The translations under genes were made by a program, and so were the position numbers. From contig NZ_JPOF01000001.1 of assembly GCF_000733755.1 (NCBI RefSeq), positions 502,605 through 566,604 of the forward strand: a DNA stretch of 64,000 nucleotides, given 5' to 3'. Below are positions 16,541-24,372 of this stretch, piece after piece; the first letter of the stretch is position 1; the number at the start of each line of letters is the position of its first letter. The notes under the pieces are model-generated. The model was not told where the DNA came from, searched no databases, and worked only from the letters and a program-made list of their open reading frames with translations. This DNA is from Lachnoclostridium phytofermentans (GTDB lineage: Bacteria; Bacillota; Clostridia; Lachnospirales; Lachnospiraceae).

Positions 16541-17803
16541 ATGAAGGCTTTTCTGATACTGGAAGATGGGCATATTTTCGAAGGTAAACATATTGGTTCG
16601 AAAAGAGAGGTTATTAGCGAAATCGTATTTAATACCTCAATGACAGGTTATCTGGAGATATTAACGGATCCATCCTATGCTGGCCAGGCAGTGGTTATGA
16701 CGTATCCGCTGATTGGCAATTATGGTATTTGCCCATCGGATATGGAGTCATTAAAGGCGTGGCCAGATGGATTTATTGTAAGAGAGTTATCACGTGTACC
16801 AAGTAATTTTAGATCTGAAATAAGTTTAGAGGAGTTCTTGATTCAGAATGACATTCCGGGAATCACTGGTGTGGATACAAGAAGCTTAACGAAGATTCTT
16901 CGTGAAAGCGGTACTATGAATGGTATGATAACTACGAATGAAAATTTCGTAATTGAGGATGTAGTGAATACATTAAAGGAGTATAAGGTAACTGGAGTAG
17001 TTGGCAAGGTAAGCTGTAAAGAAAAGAAGGTTACAACCCACGAGAACTTTAAACCAACCGATTTTGAGTTGGCAAAGATGACTTACATGGCATCTCCTGA
17101 GATGAAAGAAGCAATTGAGAAGGCGACAAGTAACGGTGTTTGTCTTGGTGAAATCGCAATGGCAAGCATGCAGGGTACTGCGGGAATCGCTTATTTAAAT
17201 AAGTTAGCAGAAGATGAAAATTTAATAAAGACTCACTATAAGGTTGCTTTAATGGATTTTGGTTCAAAGAAAAATATTGAACATTGCTTATTAAAGAGGG
17301 GATGTGAAGTTACTGTTTATCCTTCTGATACAAAGGCAGAGGAAATCTTGGCAACAAACCCAGATGGAATTATGTTAAGTAATGGACCTGGAGACCCAGC
17401 AGAGTGCGTTGAAATTATTGAAGAAATTAAGAAATTATATGATTCCAACGTTCCAATCTTTGCAATTTGTTTAGGACACCAGCTAATGGCCCTTGCAAAT
17501 GGTTTTGCTACCAAGAGAATGAAGTATGGACATCGTGGAGCAAACCATCCAGTCAAAGATTTAGAAACTGGACGTGTTTATCTATCTTCCCAAAATCACG
17601 GTTATGTGGTAGTGGAAGATACCATTGATGAGACAAAGGCAGAGGTTCGTTTTATTAATGCAAATGATAAGACAATCGAGGGACTAAAGTATAAGAATAA
17701 AAATATCTTTACGGTGCAGTTCCATCCGGAAGCATGTGCTGGTCCACAGGATTCCGAGTTCTTATTTGATGAGTTTATGAAGATGATGGAGGTAAATGCG
17801 TAA
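16541..17803 (+). CDS. carA: Carbamoyl phosphate synthase small subunit
   Basis: The glutamine-hydrolysing subunit: releases ammonia from Gln and channels it to CarB for carbamoyl phosphate, the precursor of arginine and pyrimidines. The N-terminal CPSase_sm domain (MTGYLEILTDPSYAGQ) is followed by a class I glutamine amidotransferase with the nucleophile in AICLGHQLMA (about residue 310) and the His/Glu of VQFHPEA. At 420 residues it is 40-60 longer than the usual 360-380; the excess lies between the two domains (about 165-225, including ASPEMKEAIEKATSNGVCLG). GGAGG is 7 nt before the ATG. The stop overlaps the carB start (TAATG), so translation is coupled. Confidence 0.97.
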   Translation: MKAFLILEDGHIFEGKHIGSKREVISEIVFNTSMTGYLEILTDPSYAGQAVVMTYPLIGNYGICPSDMESLKAWPDGFIVRELSRVPSNFRSEISLEEFLIQNDIPGITGVDTRSLTKILRESGTMNGMITTNENFVIEDVVNTLKEYKVTGVVGKVSCKEKKVTTHENFKPTDFELAKMTYMASPEMKEAIEKATSNGVCLGEIAMASMQGTAGIAYLNKLAEDENLIKTHYKVALMDFGSKKNIEHCLLKRGCEVTVYPSDTKAEEILATNPDGIMLSNGPGDPAECVEIIEEIKKLYDSNVPIFAICLGHQLMALANGFATKRMKYGHRGANHPVKDLETGRVYLSSQNHGYVVVEDTIDETKAEVRFINANDKTIEGLKYKNKNIFTVQFHPEACAGPQDSEFLFDEFMKMMEVNA

Positions 17804-20800
17804 TGCCAAAGAATAATGACATTAAGAAGGTTTTAGTGATTGGTTCCGGCCCAATTGTTATTGGCCAGGCAGCAGAGTTTGATTATGCAGGTACCCAGGC
17901 GTGTCGTTCTTTAAAGGAAGAAGGAGTTACTGTTGTATTGGTTAACTCAAATCCAGCAACCATCATGACAGATAAAGACATTGCAGATATGGTTTACATT
18001 GAACCATTGACTCCAGATGTTGTAAAGAAGATTATCTTAAAAGAAAAACCAGATAGCGTTCTTCCAACTCTTGGTGGTCAGGCAGCGTTAAATATCGCTA
18101 TGGAGTTAGAGGAATCTGGATTTTTAGCGGAAACAGGCACGAAGCTAATCGGTACTACTTCTTTAACCATTAAGAAGGCAGAAGACCGTTTAGAATTCAA
18201 GAATACCATGGAAAAAATCGGCGAGCCTTGTGCAGCCAGCGTGGTTGTTACTACAGTAGCTGCAGCGGTTGATTTTGCAGAAACTATTGGATATCCAGTC
18301 GTAATTCGTCCAGCATATACCCTTGGTGGTTCTGGCGGCGGTATTGCAGCGACAAAAGAAGAGCTCATCGATATCTGTACCAACGGGTTACGTCTTAGCC
18401 GTGTAGGACAGTGCTTAATCGAGCGTTGTATCTCAGGATGGAAAGAAATTGAATATGAAGTAATGCGTGATGGTGCAGGAAACTGTATTACCGTATGTAA
18501 CATGGAGAACTTAGATCCAGTTGGTGTTCATACTGGTGATAGTATCGTAGTTGCTCCATCCCAGACGTTATCCGATAAAGAATATCAGATGTTACGTACT
18601 TCCGCTTTAAATATTATCACAGAGTTAAAGATTACTGGTGGATGTAATGTACAGTATGCATTAAAGCCAGACAGTTTTGAGTACTGCGTAATCGAGGTAA
18701 ATCCACGTGTAAGCCGTTCTTCTGCCCTTGCATCGAAGGCAACCGGATATCCAATTGCAAAGGTAGCAGCTAAGATTGCGCTTGGTTATACTCTAGATGA
18801 GATTCCTAACGCAATTACAGGAAAGACTGTAGCAAGTTTCGAACCTGCGCTTGACTACTGTGTCGTAAAGATTCCTAAGTGGCCATTTGATAAGTTTATT
18901 ATGGCGAAGAGAACCTTAACTACACAGATGAAGGCAACTGGTGAGGTAATGAGTATCTGTACGAACTTTGAAGGTGCGCTTATGAAGGCAGTACGTTCCT
19001 TAGAGCAGAACATCTATAGCATGAACTATGGTGACTACAGTAAGGACAGTATCGAGGATATTCGTGAGAAACTTCACTTAGTGGATGATAGACGTATCTT
19101 TGTGATTGCTGAAGCAATCCGTCGTGGAATTACACCAGAAGAGATCAATGAGATAACAAAGATTGATTTATGGTTTATTGATAAAATTGCAATACTTACT
19201 GAAATGGAACAACGCCTAAGTGAGGAACCATTAACCAAAGAATTATTATTAGAAGCAAAGCGTATGGAATTCCCAGACCGTGTGATCGCACAGTTCAGTG
19301 GAAAAACGTTAGAAGAAGTGAAGAAACTTCGTAAAGAAGAGTATGGAATTCTTGCAGCATTTAAAACGGTAGATACTTGTGCAGCAGAGTTTGAGGCACA
19401 GACTCCATATTACTATTCCTGCTTTGATAGTGAGAATGAAGTAAATGCGACGAAGACCAAGAAGAAAGTATTAGTACTTGGTTCTGGCCCAATCCGCATC
19501 GGACAGGGTATTGAGTTTGACTATTGTTCCGTGCACGCAACTTGGTCTATGAGCAAGAACGGTTTCGAGACAATCATCGTAAATAACAATCCTGAAACAG
19601 TAAGTACAGACTTTGATATCGCAGACAAGTTATACTTTGAGCCATTAACTCCAGAGGATGTAGAAAACATCGTAGATCTTGAACAGCCAGATGGTGCCGT
19701 AGTACAGTTTGGTGGTCAGACTGCAATTAAGTTAACCGAAGCACTTCTTAAGATGGGAGTTCCAATCTTAGGTACTAGTGCAGAAAATGTTGACGCTGCA
19801 GAAGACCGTGAGTTATTCGATGAAATTCTAGAGAAATGTTGTATCCCAAGACCTGCTGGTAAGACTGTATTTACTACTGAGGAAGCAATTGTTGCAGCGA
19901 ATCAGTTAGGATATCCTGTACTCGTTCGTCCTTCCTACGTACTTGGTGGTGCAGGTATGCAAATTGCTATTTGTGATGACGATGTTCGTGAATTTATGGA
20001 AATCATTAACCGTAACGTACAGGAACACCCAATTCTTGTAGATAAGTATTTGATGGGTAAGGAAGTAGAAGTGGATGCAGTTTGTGATGGCGAGGACATC
20101 TTAATCCCTGGCATCATGGAGCACATCGAAAGAGCTGGTATCCACTCAGGTGATAGTATCTCTGTATACCCAGCACAGAGCGTAAGTGATAAGGTACAGG
20201 ATGTTATCGTTGATTATACAAGAAAGCTTGCAAAGTCCTTAAATGTTATCGGTTTAATTAACATCCAGTTTATCGTATATAATGAAGAAGTTTATGTGAT
20301 CGAGGTTAATCCAAGATCCTCTCGTACCGTACCATACATTAGTAAGGTAACCGGTATTCCAATCGTTGATCTAGCATCAAAAGCGGTACTTGGAGAAAAG
20401 ATTGCGAACTTAGGATATGGAACTGGGCTTGCAAAGAAAGCGGATTATATCGCGATTAAGATGCCAGTCTTCTCCTTCGAGAAGCTACGTGGAGCAGACA
20501 TCGGCTTAGGACCTGAAATGAAGTCAACAGGTGAGTGTCTTGGTATTGCAAAGACTTTTAATGAAGCATTGTATAAGGCATTCCTTGGTGCTGGTATCAA
20601 TCTTCCAAAGCATAAGAAAATGATTCTTACCGTAAAGGATGCAGATAAACTAGAAGCAGTATCGGTAGGAAGAAGATTTAAAGCCCTTGGATACGAAATT
20701 TATGCAACAAGAAGTACTGCAAGAGTATTAAATGAAAATGGAGTAGAGGCCATTCCGGTTCAGAAGTTGGATGGAGAAGCTCCAACCATTCTAGACTTAC

Positions 20801-21003
20801 TACTTGGACATGAGATAGACTTAGTGGTGGATACACCAACACAAGGACGTGATAAATCCAGAGACGGTTTCATAATCCGTCGTACGTCGATTGAGACTGG
20901 TGTAACCTGTTTAACTTCACTTGATACAGCAAATGCATTATTAACAAGCTTAGAAAATGTTGCAGATGGCGAATTAAGCTTAATTGATATAGCAAAAATA
21001 TAA
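17803..21003 (+). CDS. carB: Carbamoyl phosphate synthase large subunit
   Basis: A 1066-residue synthetase using two ATP, bicarbonate and CarA-derived ammonia to make carbamoyl phosphate. The two homologous ATP-grasp halves are complete: GSGPIVIGQAAEFDYAG near residue 14 and GSGPIRIGQGIEFDYCS near 563 start each half, and RPAYTLGGSGGG and RPSYVLGGAGMQ form the Gly-rich loops. An MGS-like allosteric domain ends the protein (about 930-1066, with DTPTQGRDKSRDGFIIRR). Length is typical. It is the second gene of the carAB operon and closes with a terminator. The C-terminal domain is where ornithine/UMP-type effectors bind in studied enzymes. Confidence 0.98.
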   Translation: MPKNNDIKKVLVIGSGPIVIGQAAEFDYAGTQACRSLKEEGVTVVLVNSNPATIMTDKDIADMVYIEPLTPDVVKKIILKEKPDSVLPTLGGQAALNIAMELEESGFLAETGTKLIGTTSLTIKKAEDRLEFKNTMEKIGEPCAASVVVTTVAAAVDFAETIGYPVVIRPAYTLGGSGGGIAATKEELIDICTNGLRLSRVGQCLIERCISGWKEIEYEVMRDGAGNCITVCNMENLDPVGVHTGDSIVVAPSQTLSDKEYQMLRTSALNIITELKITGGCNVQYALKPDSFEYCVIEVNPRVSRSSALASKATGYPIAKVAAKIALGYTLDEIPNAITGKTVASFEPALDYCVVKIPKWPFDKFIMAKRTLTTQMKATGEVMSICTNFEGALMKAVRSLEQNIYSMNYGDYSKDSIEDIREKLHLVDDRRIFVIAEAIRRGITPEEINEITKIDLWFIDKIAILTEMEQRLSEEPLTKELLLEAKRMEFPDRVIAQFSGKTLEEVKKLRKEEYGILAAFKTVDTCAAEFEAQTPYYYSCFDSENEVNATKTKKKVLVLGSGPIRIGQGIEFDYCSVHATWSMSKNGFETIIVNNNPETVSTDFDIADKLYFEPLTPEDVENIVDLEQPDGAVVQFGGQTAIKLTEALLKMGVPILGTSAENVDAAEDRELFDEILEKCCIPRPAGKTVFTTEEAIVAANQLGYPVLVRPSYVLGGAGMQIAICDDDVREFMEIINRNVQEHPILVDKYLMGKEVEVDAVCDGEDILIPGIMEHIERAGIHSGDSISVYPAQSVSDKVQDVIVDYTRKLAKSLNVIGLINIQFIVYNEEVYVIEVNPRSSRTVPYISKVTGIPIVDLASKAVLGEKIANLGYGTGLAKKADYIAIKMPVFSFEKLRGADIGLGPEMKSTGECLGIAKTFNEALYKAFLGAGINLPKHKKMILTVKDADKLEAVSVGRRFKALGYEIYATRSTARVLNENGVEAIPVQKLDGEAPTILDLLLGHEIDLVVDTPTQGRDKSRDGFIIRRTSIETGVTCLTSLDTANALLTSLENVADGELSLIDIAKI

Positions 21004-21030
21004 GAAGAATAGATGAATTTTTAGAATTAT

Positions 21031-21059
21031 AAAAAGAGAGGTAAGCTTACCTCTCTTTT
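21031..21059. terminator. Bidirectional terminator between carB and lipoprotein gene
   Basis: AAAAGAGAGGTAAGCTTACC and its mirror arm form a tight hairpin with A- and T-flanks, serving both converging genes. Confidence 0.9.
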
Positions 21060-21094
21060 CTACATAACAATCGCAAAGCGAAAATTCTCTTGTT

Positions 21095-21511
21095 TTACTC
21101 TTTTTCGATCAAAGAAAACACATACCATTCCCCGCCATCCATAATTAGAGTGTCTAAACTTGTAGCTTTGCCATATTCAATCGTAAATTTTTTTTCTTTA
21201 GACCCAAGGTTAATACCTTCTTCCTTAACAGAAAGTGGTATCGGTGTAGAAATAGTGATAGAACTCTCATCAATTTTAATAACTTTGAATTTCCTTAGGA
21301 GATAGTCAGAATCACCATCAAGCGCGATAACATATGTTTCATTTAATATAATATTTTCAAATAAGAATTCATCTTCTGGATAATCAATATCTTGGTCCGA
21401 CCACGAATCAACCACTAAATGAAGGCTGTAATTACTTTCTTTAGGTGAGCATGAAACGAACAGCGTAGCGGCTACTATAACAATAAAGCAAACTATAATA
21501 TTTTCTTTCAT
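21095..21511 (-). CDS. Small lipoprotein of unknown function
   Basis: A secreted lipoprotein of about 138 residues. The signal peptide MKENIIVCFIVIVAATLFVSC ends in a lipobox Cys followed by SPKESNY. The mature part is mixed beta-rich sequence ending in ...GGEWYVFSLIEKE; I recognise no domain. The start at 21511 has AAAGGAT upstream; the ATG at 21535 would only add MKRKKGYY ahead of the signal peptide. Monocistronic, convergent with carB. Confidence 0.75.
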   Translation of the reverse strand: MKENIIVCFIVIVAATLFVSCSPKESNYSLHLVVDSWSDQDIDYPEDEFLFENIILNETYVIALDGDSDYLLRKFKVIKIDESSITISTPIPLSVKEEGINLGSKEKKFTIEYGKATSLDTLIMDGGEWYVFSLIEKE

Positions 21512-21789
21512 GTAGTATCCTTTCTTCCTTTTCAAATAGCCATGAAGAAACCTAATTTGGCAGAGGTCTGTAGAAGATATCTCACAGATTAGGTTATGTC
21601 AAAGCTTGAGGTAAGTCCAATTCATGGAAGGGTGGTATTTAGTTATTATTAATTATTACATAATTTTACCATAAATTCTATAATTTGACTAGATTTTCTT
21701 CTATTATTTCCATGGGATATCGGATAGAGTTCATGAGTTTATATATATTTATCTTGTTATTTTAACCCATGAGAAGTAAAAAATATAGA
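21512..21789. other. Intergenic, weak inverted repeat only
   Basis: ACCTAAT near 21550 and ATTAGGT near 21590 could pair. AGGGTGGTA near 21630 resembles part of a T-box but lacks the ACCGCG continuation and stem I. No gene seen. Confidence 0.4.
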
Positions 21790-21818
21790 TTGCATAACTA
21801 GTCTAACTCCATTATACT
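21790..21818 (+). promoter_or_regulatory. Promoter of first pyruvyl-transferase-like/FrhB gene
   Basis: TTGCAT (21790-21795), a 17-bp spacer and TATACT (21813-21818), about 33 bp before the ATG. Confidence 0.65.
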
Positions 21819-21850
21819 GTAAGAGATTAGATAGAAGGGAGGTTCTTATC

Positions 21851-23896
21851 ATGAAGATTGGAATCGTCGGTTATGCGAAACCAGAGATAGAAAGCCTTTT
21901 GCAAGCATATGCAGTGAAAAAAGTATTAGAGGATCAAGCTTTAGATTGCTATTGGTATCGTAATAAAGATAATGTTACTTATAAAAGTACGAGAACCGCT
22001 CGTAGAAGGAATATACTAGACTCTTTAAGTCGTCGCCAGTATATTCACATAGATTTAAATGAAGTTAGGGCCGCGCAAGAAGGCTTTATTAGAGATAGAT
22101 TATCCTTGAATCAAAATAAAACGGAAAAAGCAGATAGTTTTGTGATTGTCAATCATAAGTCTACTATTGATACCACGAACTCTAACGCGAGTTACATAGA
22201 CTTTTATCAAAGAAGTTATGAACTCAAGAGTGAAATTACAGAAGCATTGCTGCTTTGTGATTTAGCGGAATATGAGAAGATAATGGGTGCAAGTCCTAAA
22301 GAACAGTCCTATGTATTCATGGATTGTGAGTCTGACAAGTCTGGTATTATACCGTCAATTCGACGGATAGCAAAGGCAAATAAACTAGAAGTGATCTCTA
22401 AAGCTTATAATCGAACTTTTTACGGATTTGAAAAAGTGACCGAGATTTTTGATCCTTCCGAATATTTGGCATATATCCGTGATGCAAAATTAGTAGTCAC
22501 CGATTCCTTTGCGACGGTATATTTTGCTATTCTACTAAAGAAACCATTGATATGCTATGATCAGGGAATGACACAAGGTAAAATTAAACGCTTCCTACAG
22601 AGATTATCGATGATGGAGAGTTATTTTACGATTAAGCCTACGGAAACATCATTAAAAGCTTATGCCATGAAGCACCCGCATATAGTAAGTAATCAACTTA
22701 TGAAGTACCGTATGGATCTGACGGATCGTTTGCTTGATTCATTGGGGGTTTTTAACTTAGATCAACTAGTAAATTGTCCGACTAAAATAACCCGTGGTGA
22801 GTGTTGCGGATGTTATGCTTGTAAAGAAGTATGTCCTACCGATGCCATCCAGATGTTACAAGACAAAGAAGGATTTTATTATCCTAATGTGAATAAAGAA
22901 AAGTGTATTAATTGTGGATTATGTGAAAAAGTATGTGTTAAGAGAGAAAATTCTCAGATTGTATCTTATGAACCAGATTATCCAAAGGTATATAGTGCAA
23001 TTAACAAGGACGAGAATGTAAGAATGATAAGTACTTCCGGCGGCGTATTTCATGTTTTATCGAAATATGCAATCGAACAACGGGAAGGTGTCGTAGTTGG
23101 AGTTAAGTTTGACGATGAAATGAATGCAGTATCTACGTTAGCTTCAACGATGAAGGATGTGAAGGCATTCTATGGTTCTAAATATGTTAAGAGTGAAATT
23201 GATGGGGTATACGAAAAGGTAAAAGAGCAGTTAAATGCAGGAAGATTTGTCTTATATTCTGGTTTACCTTGTGAATGTGCCGGTCTAAAAGCATATTTAC
23301 GAAAGGACTATGAGAATCTATTCATAAGTGAAATTTTATGCCATGCTGCACCGTCACCGAAAGTATTTAAGACATATCTTAAGTTTCTTTCCATTAAGTA
23401 CAAGTCACCGGTTACCAATGTAGTATTCCGTGATAAAAGGAATGGATGGCTAATTCATAAGTGTAGTATGGTCGTAGAATTTAAAGATCGTAAGCCACTT
23501 GTGGTAAATGCAAGAAGAAATAATTATTTCAGAAATTTCTTATTGGATAATATTCAACGCCCAGGATGTTCTAACTGTAGTTTTGTTGGAAGAAAACGAG
23601 TTGGAGATATTACCATCGGTGACTTCTGGGGAATCCATCACATCGATGAAGAAATGTTTGATGATAAAGGAACTAGTGCCATTATGGTAAACACGGTAAA
23701 AGGGGAGAAGGTTCTTGAAGAACTAAAAGCTTCTTTCTTTATGAAAGAAAGAAGCATAAAAGAGTTGTTTAAATATAACCACAGCAAGCCTTGTCCGCTC
23801 AAACCAGAACGAGAAGAGATTTTTAAACGTTTAGGAAAAGAAAGAATTGATTCGTTGTTAGAAAGTTTTAATGATCTTAAGAATAAAGCAAAATAA
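21851..23896 (+). CDS. Pyruvyl-transferase-like / ferredoxin / FrhB-domain fusion, copy 1
   Basis: A soluble 681-residue fusion. Residues 1-300 resemble polysaccharide pyruvyl transferases (KIGIVGYAKPEIESLLQAYA; PSEYLAYIRDAKLVVTDSFA), but the usual His-Gly after TDSF is Ala-Thr, so transferase activity is doubtful. Residues about 315-375 hold two 4Fe-4S motifs (CCGCYACKEVCP and CINCGLCEKVC). The rest is the FrhB/FdhB C-terminal domain of F420-dependent hydrogenase/dehydrogenase beta subunits, with conserved SGLPCECAGLK, CSNCSF and GDITIGDFWG. FrhB-type proteins in Firmicutes often sit in exopolysaccharide clusters and are thought to reduce a sugar or polyprenyl intermediate; none is visible here. 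GGGAGG lies 9 nt before the ATG. The gene at 24373 is a paralogue. Confidence 0.85.
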   Translation: MKIGIVGYAKPEIESLLQAYAVKKVLEDQALDCYWYRNKDNVTYKSTRTARRRNILDSLSRRQYIHIDLNEVRAAQEGFIRDRLSLNQNKTEKADSFVIVNHKSTIDTTNSNASYIDFYQRSYELKSEITEALLLCDLAEYEKIMGASPKEQSYVFMDCESDKSGIIPSIRRIAKANKLEVISKAYNRTFYGFEKVTEIFDPSEYLAYIRDAKLVVTDSFATVYFAILLKKPLICYDQGMTQGKIKRFLQRLSMMESYFTIKPTETSLKAYAMKHPHIVSNQLMKYRMDLTDRLLDSLGVFNLDQLVNCPTKITRGECCGCYACKEVCPTDAIQMLQDKEGFYYPNVNKEKCINCGLCEKVCVKRENSQIVSYEPDYPKVYSAINKDENVRMISTSGGVFHVLSKYAIEQREGVVVGVKFDDEMNAVSTLASTMKDVKAFYGSKYVKSEIDGVYEKVKEQLNAGRFVLYSGLPCECAGLKAYLRKDYENLFISEILCHAAPSPKVFKTYLKFLSIKYKSPVTNVVFRDKRNGWLIHKCSMVVEFKDRKPLVVNARRNNYFRNFLLDNIQRPGCSNCSFVGRKRVGDITIGDFWGIHHIDEEMFDDKGTSAIMVNTVKGEKVLEELKASFFMKERSIKELFKYNHSKPCPLKPEREEIFKRLGKERIDSLLESFNDLKNKAK

Positions 23897-23899
23897 AGA

Positions 23900-24120
23900 A
23901 GGATTCAAGTAAGAGCTCAAGCAAGGATCAAAGAAAGAATTTAAGCAAGAAATAAAAATAAGGAATCAAAACCAATATTTAAATAAAGAATCAAAGTAAG
24001 AATTTAAAACAAGATTAAACAAGAATTAAACAAAGAATCAAAACAAAGAATCAAAACAAAGAATCAAAACAAAGTTTTAAGAAAAGATATAGAACAAGGA
24101 ATAAATTAAGTTAATAAAAG
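23900..24120. repeat. Degenerate A-rich short tandem repeats
   Basis: Purine-rich, nearly C/G-free DNA between the two paralogues, built of variants of a 13-bp unit AAAGAATCAAAAC. Three near-perfect tandem units lie at about 24032-24073; units further upstream are more decayed. It carries no ORF of note and is not CRISPR-like (no unique spacers). Confidence 0.7.
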
Positions 24121-24150
24121 AAAATTGAAGAAGAAATGAAATACGAATCA

Positions 24151-24196
24151 GAAGTAAGGAGAAAATAATTAGAAGATTTTCTTCCTTACTTTTTTT
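24151..24196 (+). terminator. Terminator of copy 1
   Basis: AAGTAAGGA plus GAAAAT pairs with ATTTTC plus TTCCTTACTT, followed by a T-run. It separates the two paralogues into distinct transcripts. 24197-24372 holds no clear promoter that I could name. Confidence 0.75.
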
Positions 24197-24372
24197 CGTT
24201 CATTGGAATTATAATGTTAGGCAGAACTTTTTCATAAGAGTTTCCAAACTAGACAGATACATACTACAAAATACTTTGGGGATAGTAATCATACAATAAT
24301 TAGTCAGATGTAATCATTCCTCGTAGTACTAAGATTATTGTAAGAAATGTATGGTAGGAAAGGAACTCTAGT

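Noticed and set aside
18078..18503. 141-codon ORF antisense to carB
   Set aside because: It mirrors strongly conserved carB coding sequence, with no ribosome binding site or protein family.
21600..21660. Possible T-box (AGGGTGGTA)
   Set aside because: Lacks the ACCGCG continuation, specifier stem and antiterminator, and the gene downstream is not an amino-acid or tRNA gene.
23990..24080. CRISPR array
   Set aside because: Repeats are 13 bp, A-rich and contiguous, with no unique spacers and no cas genes.
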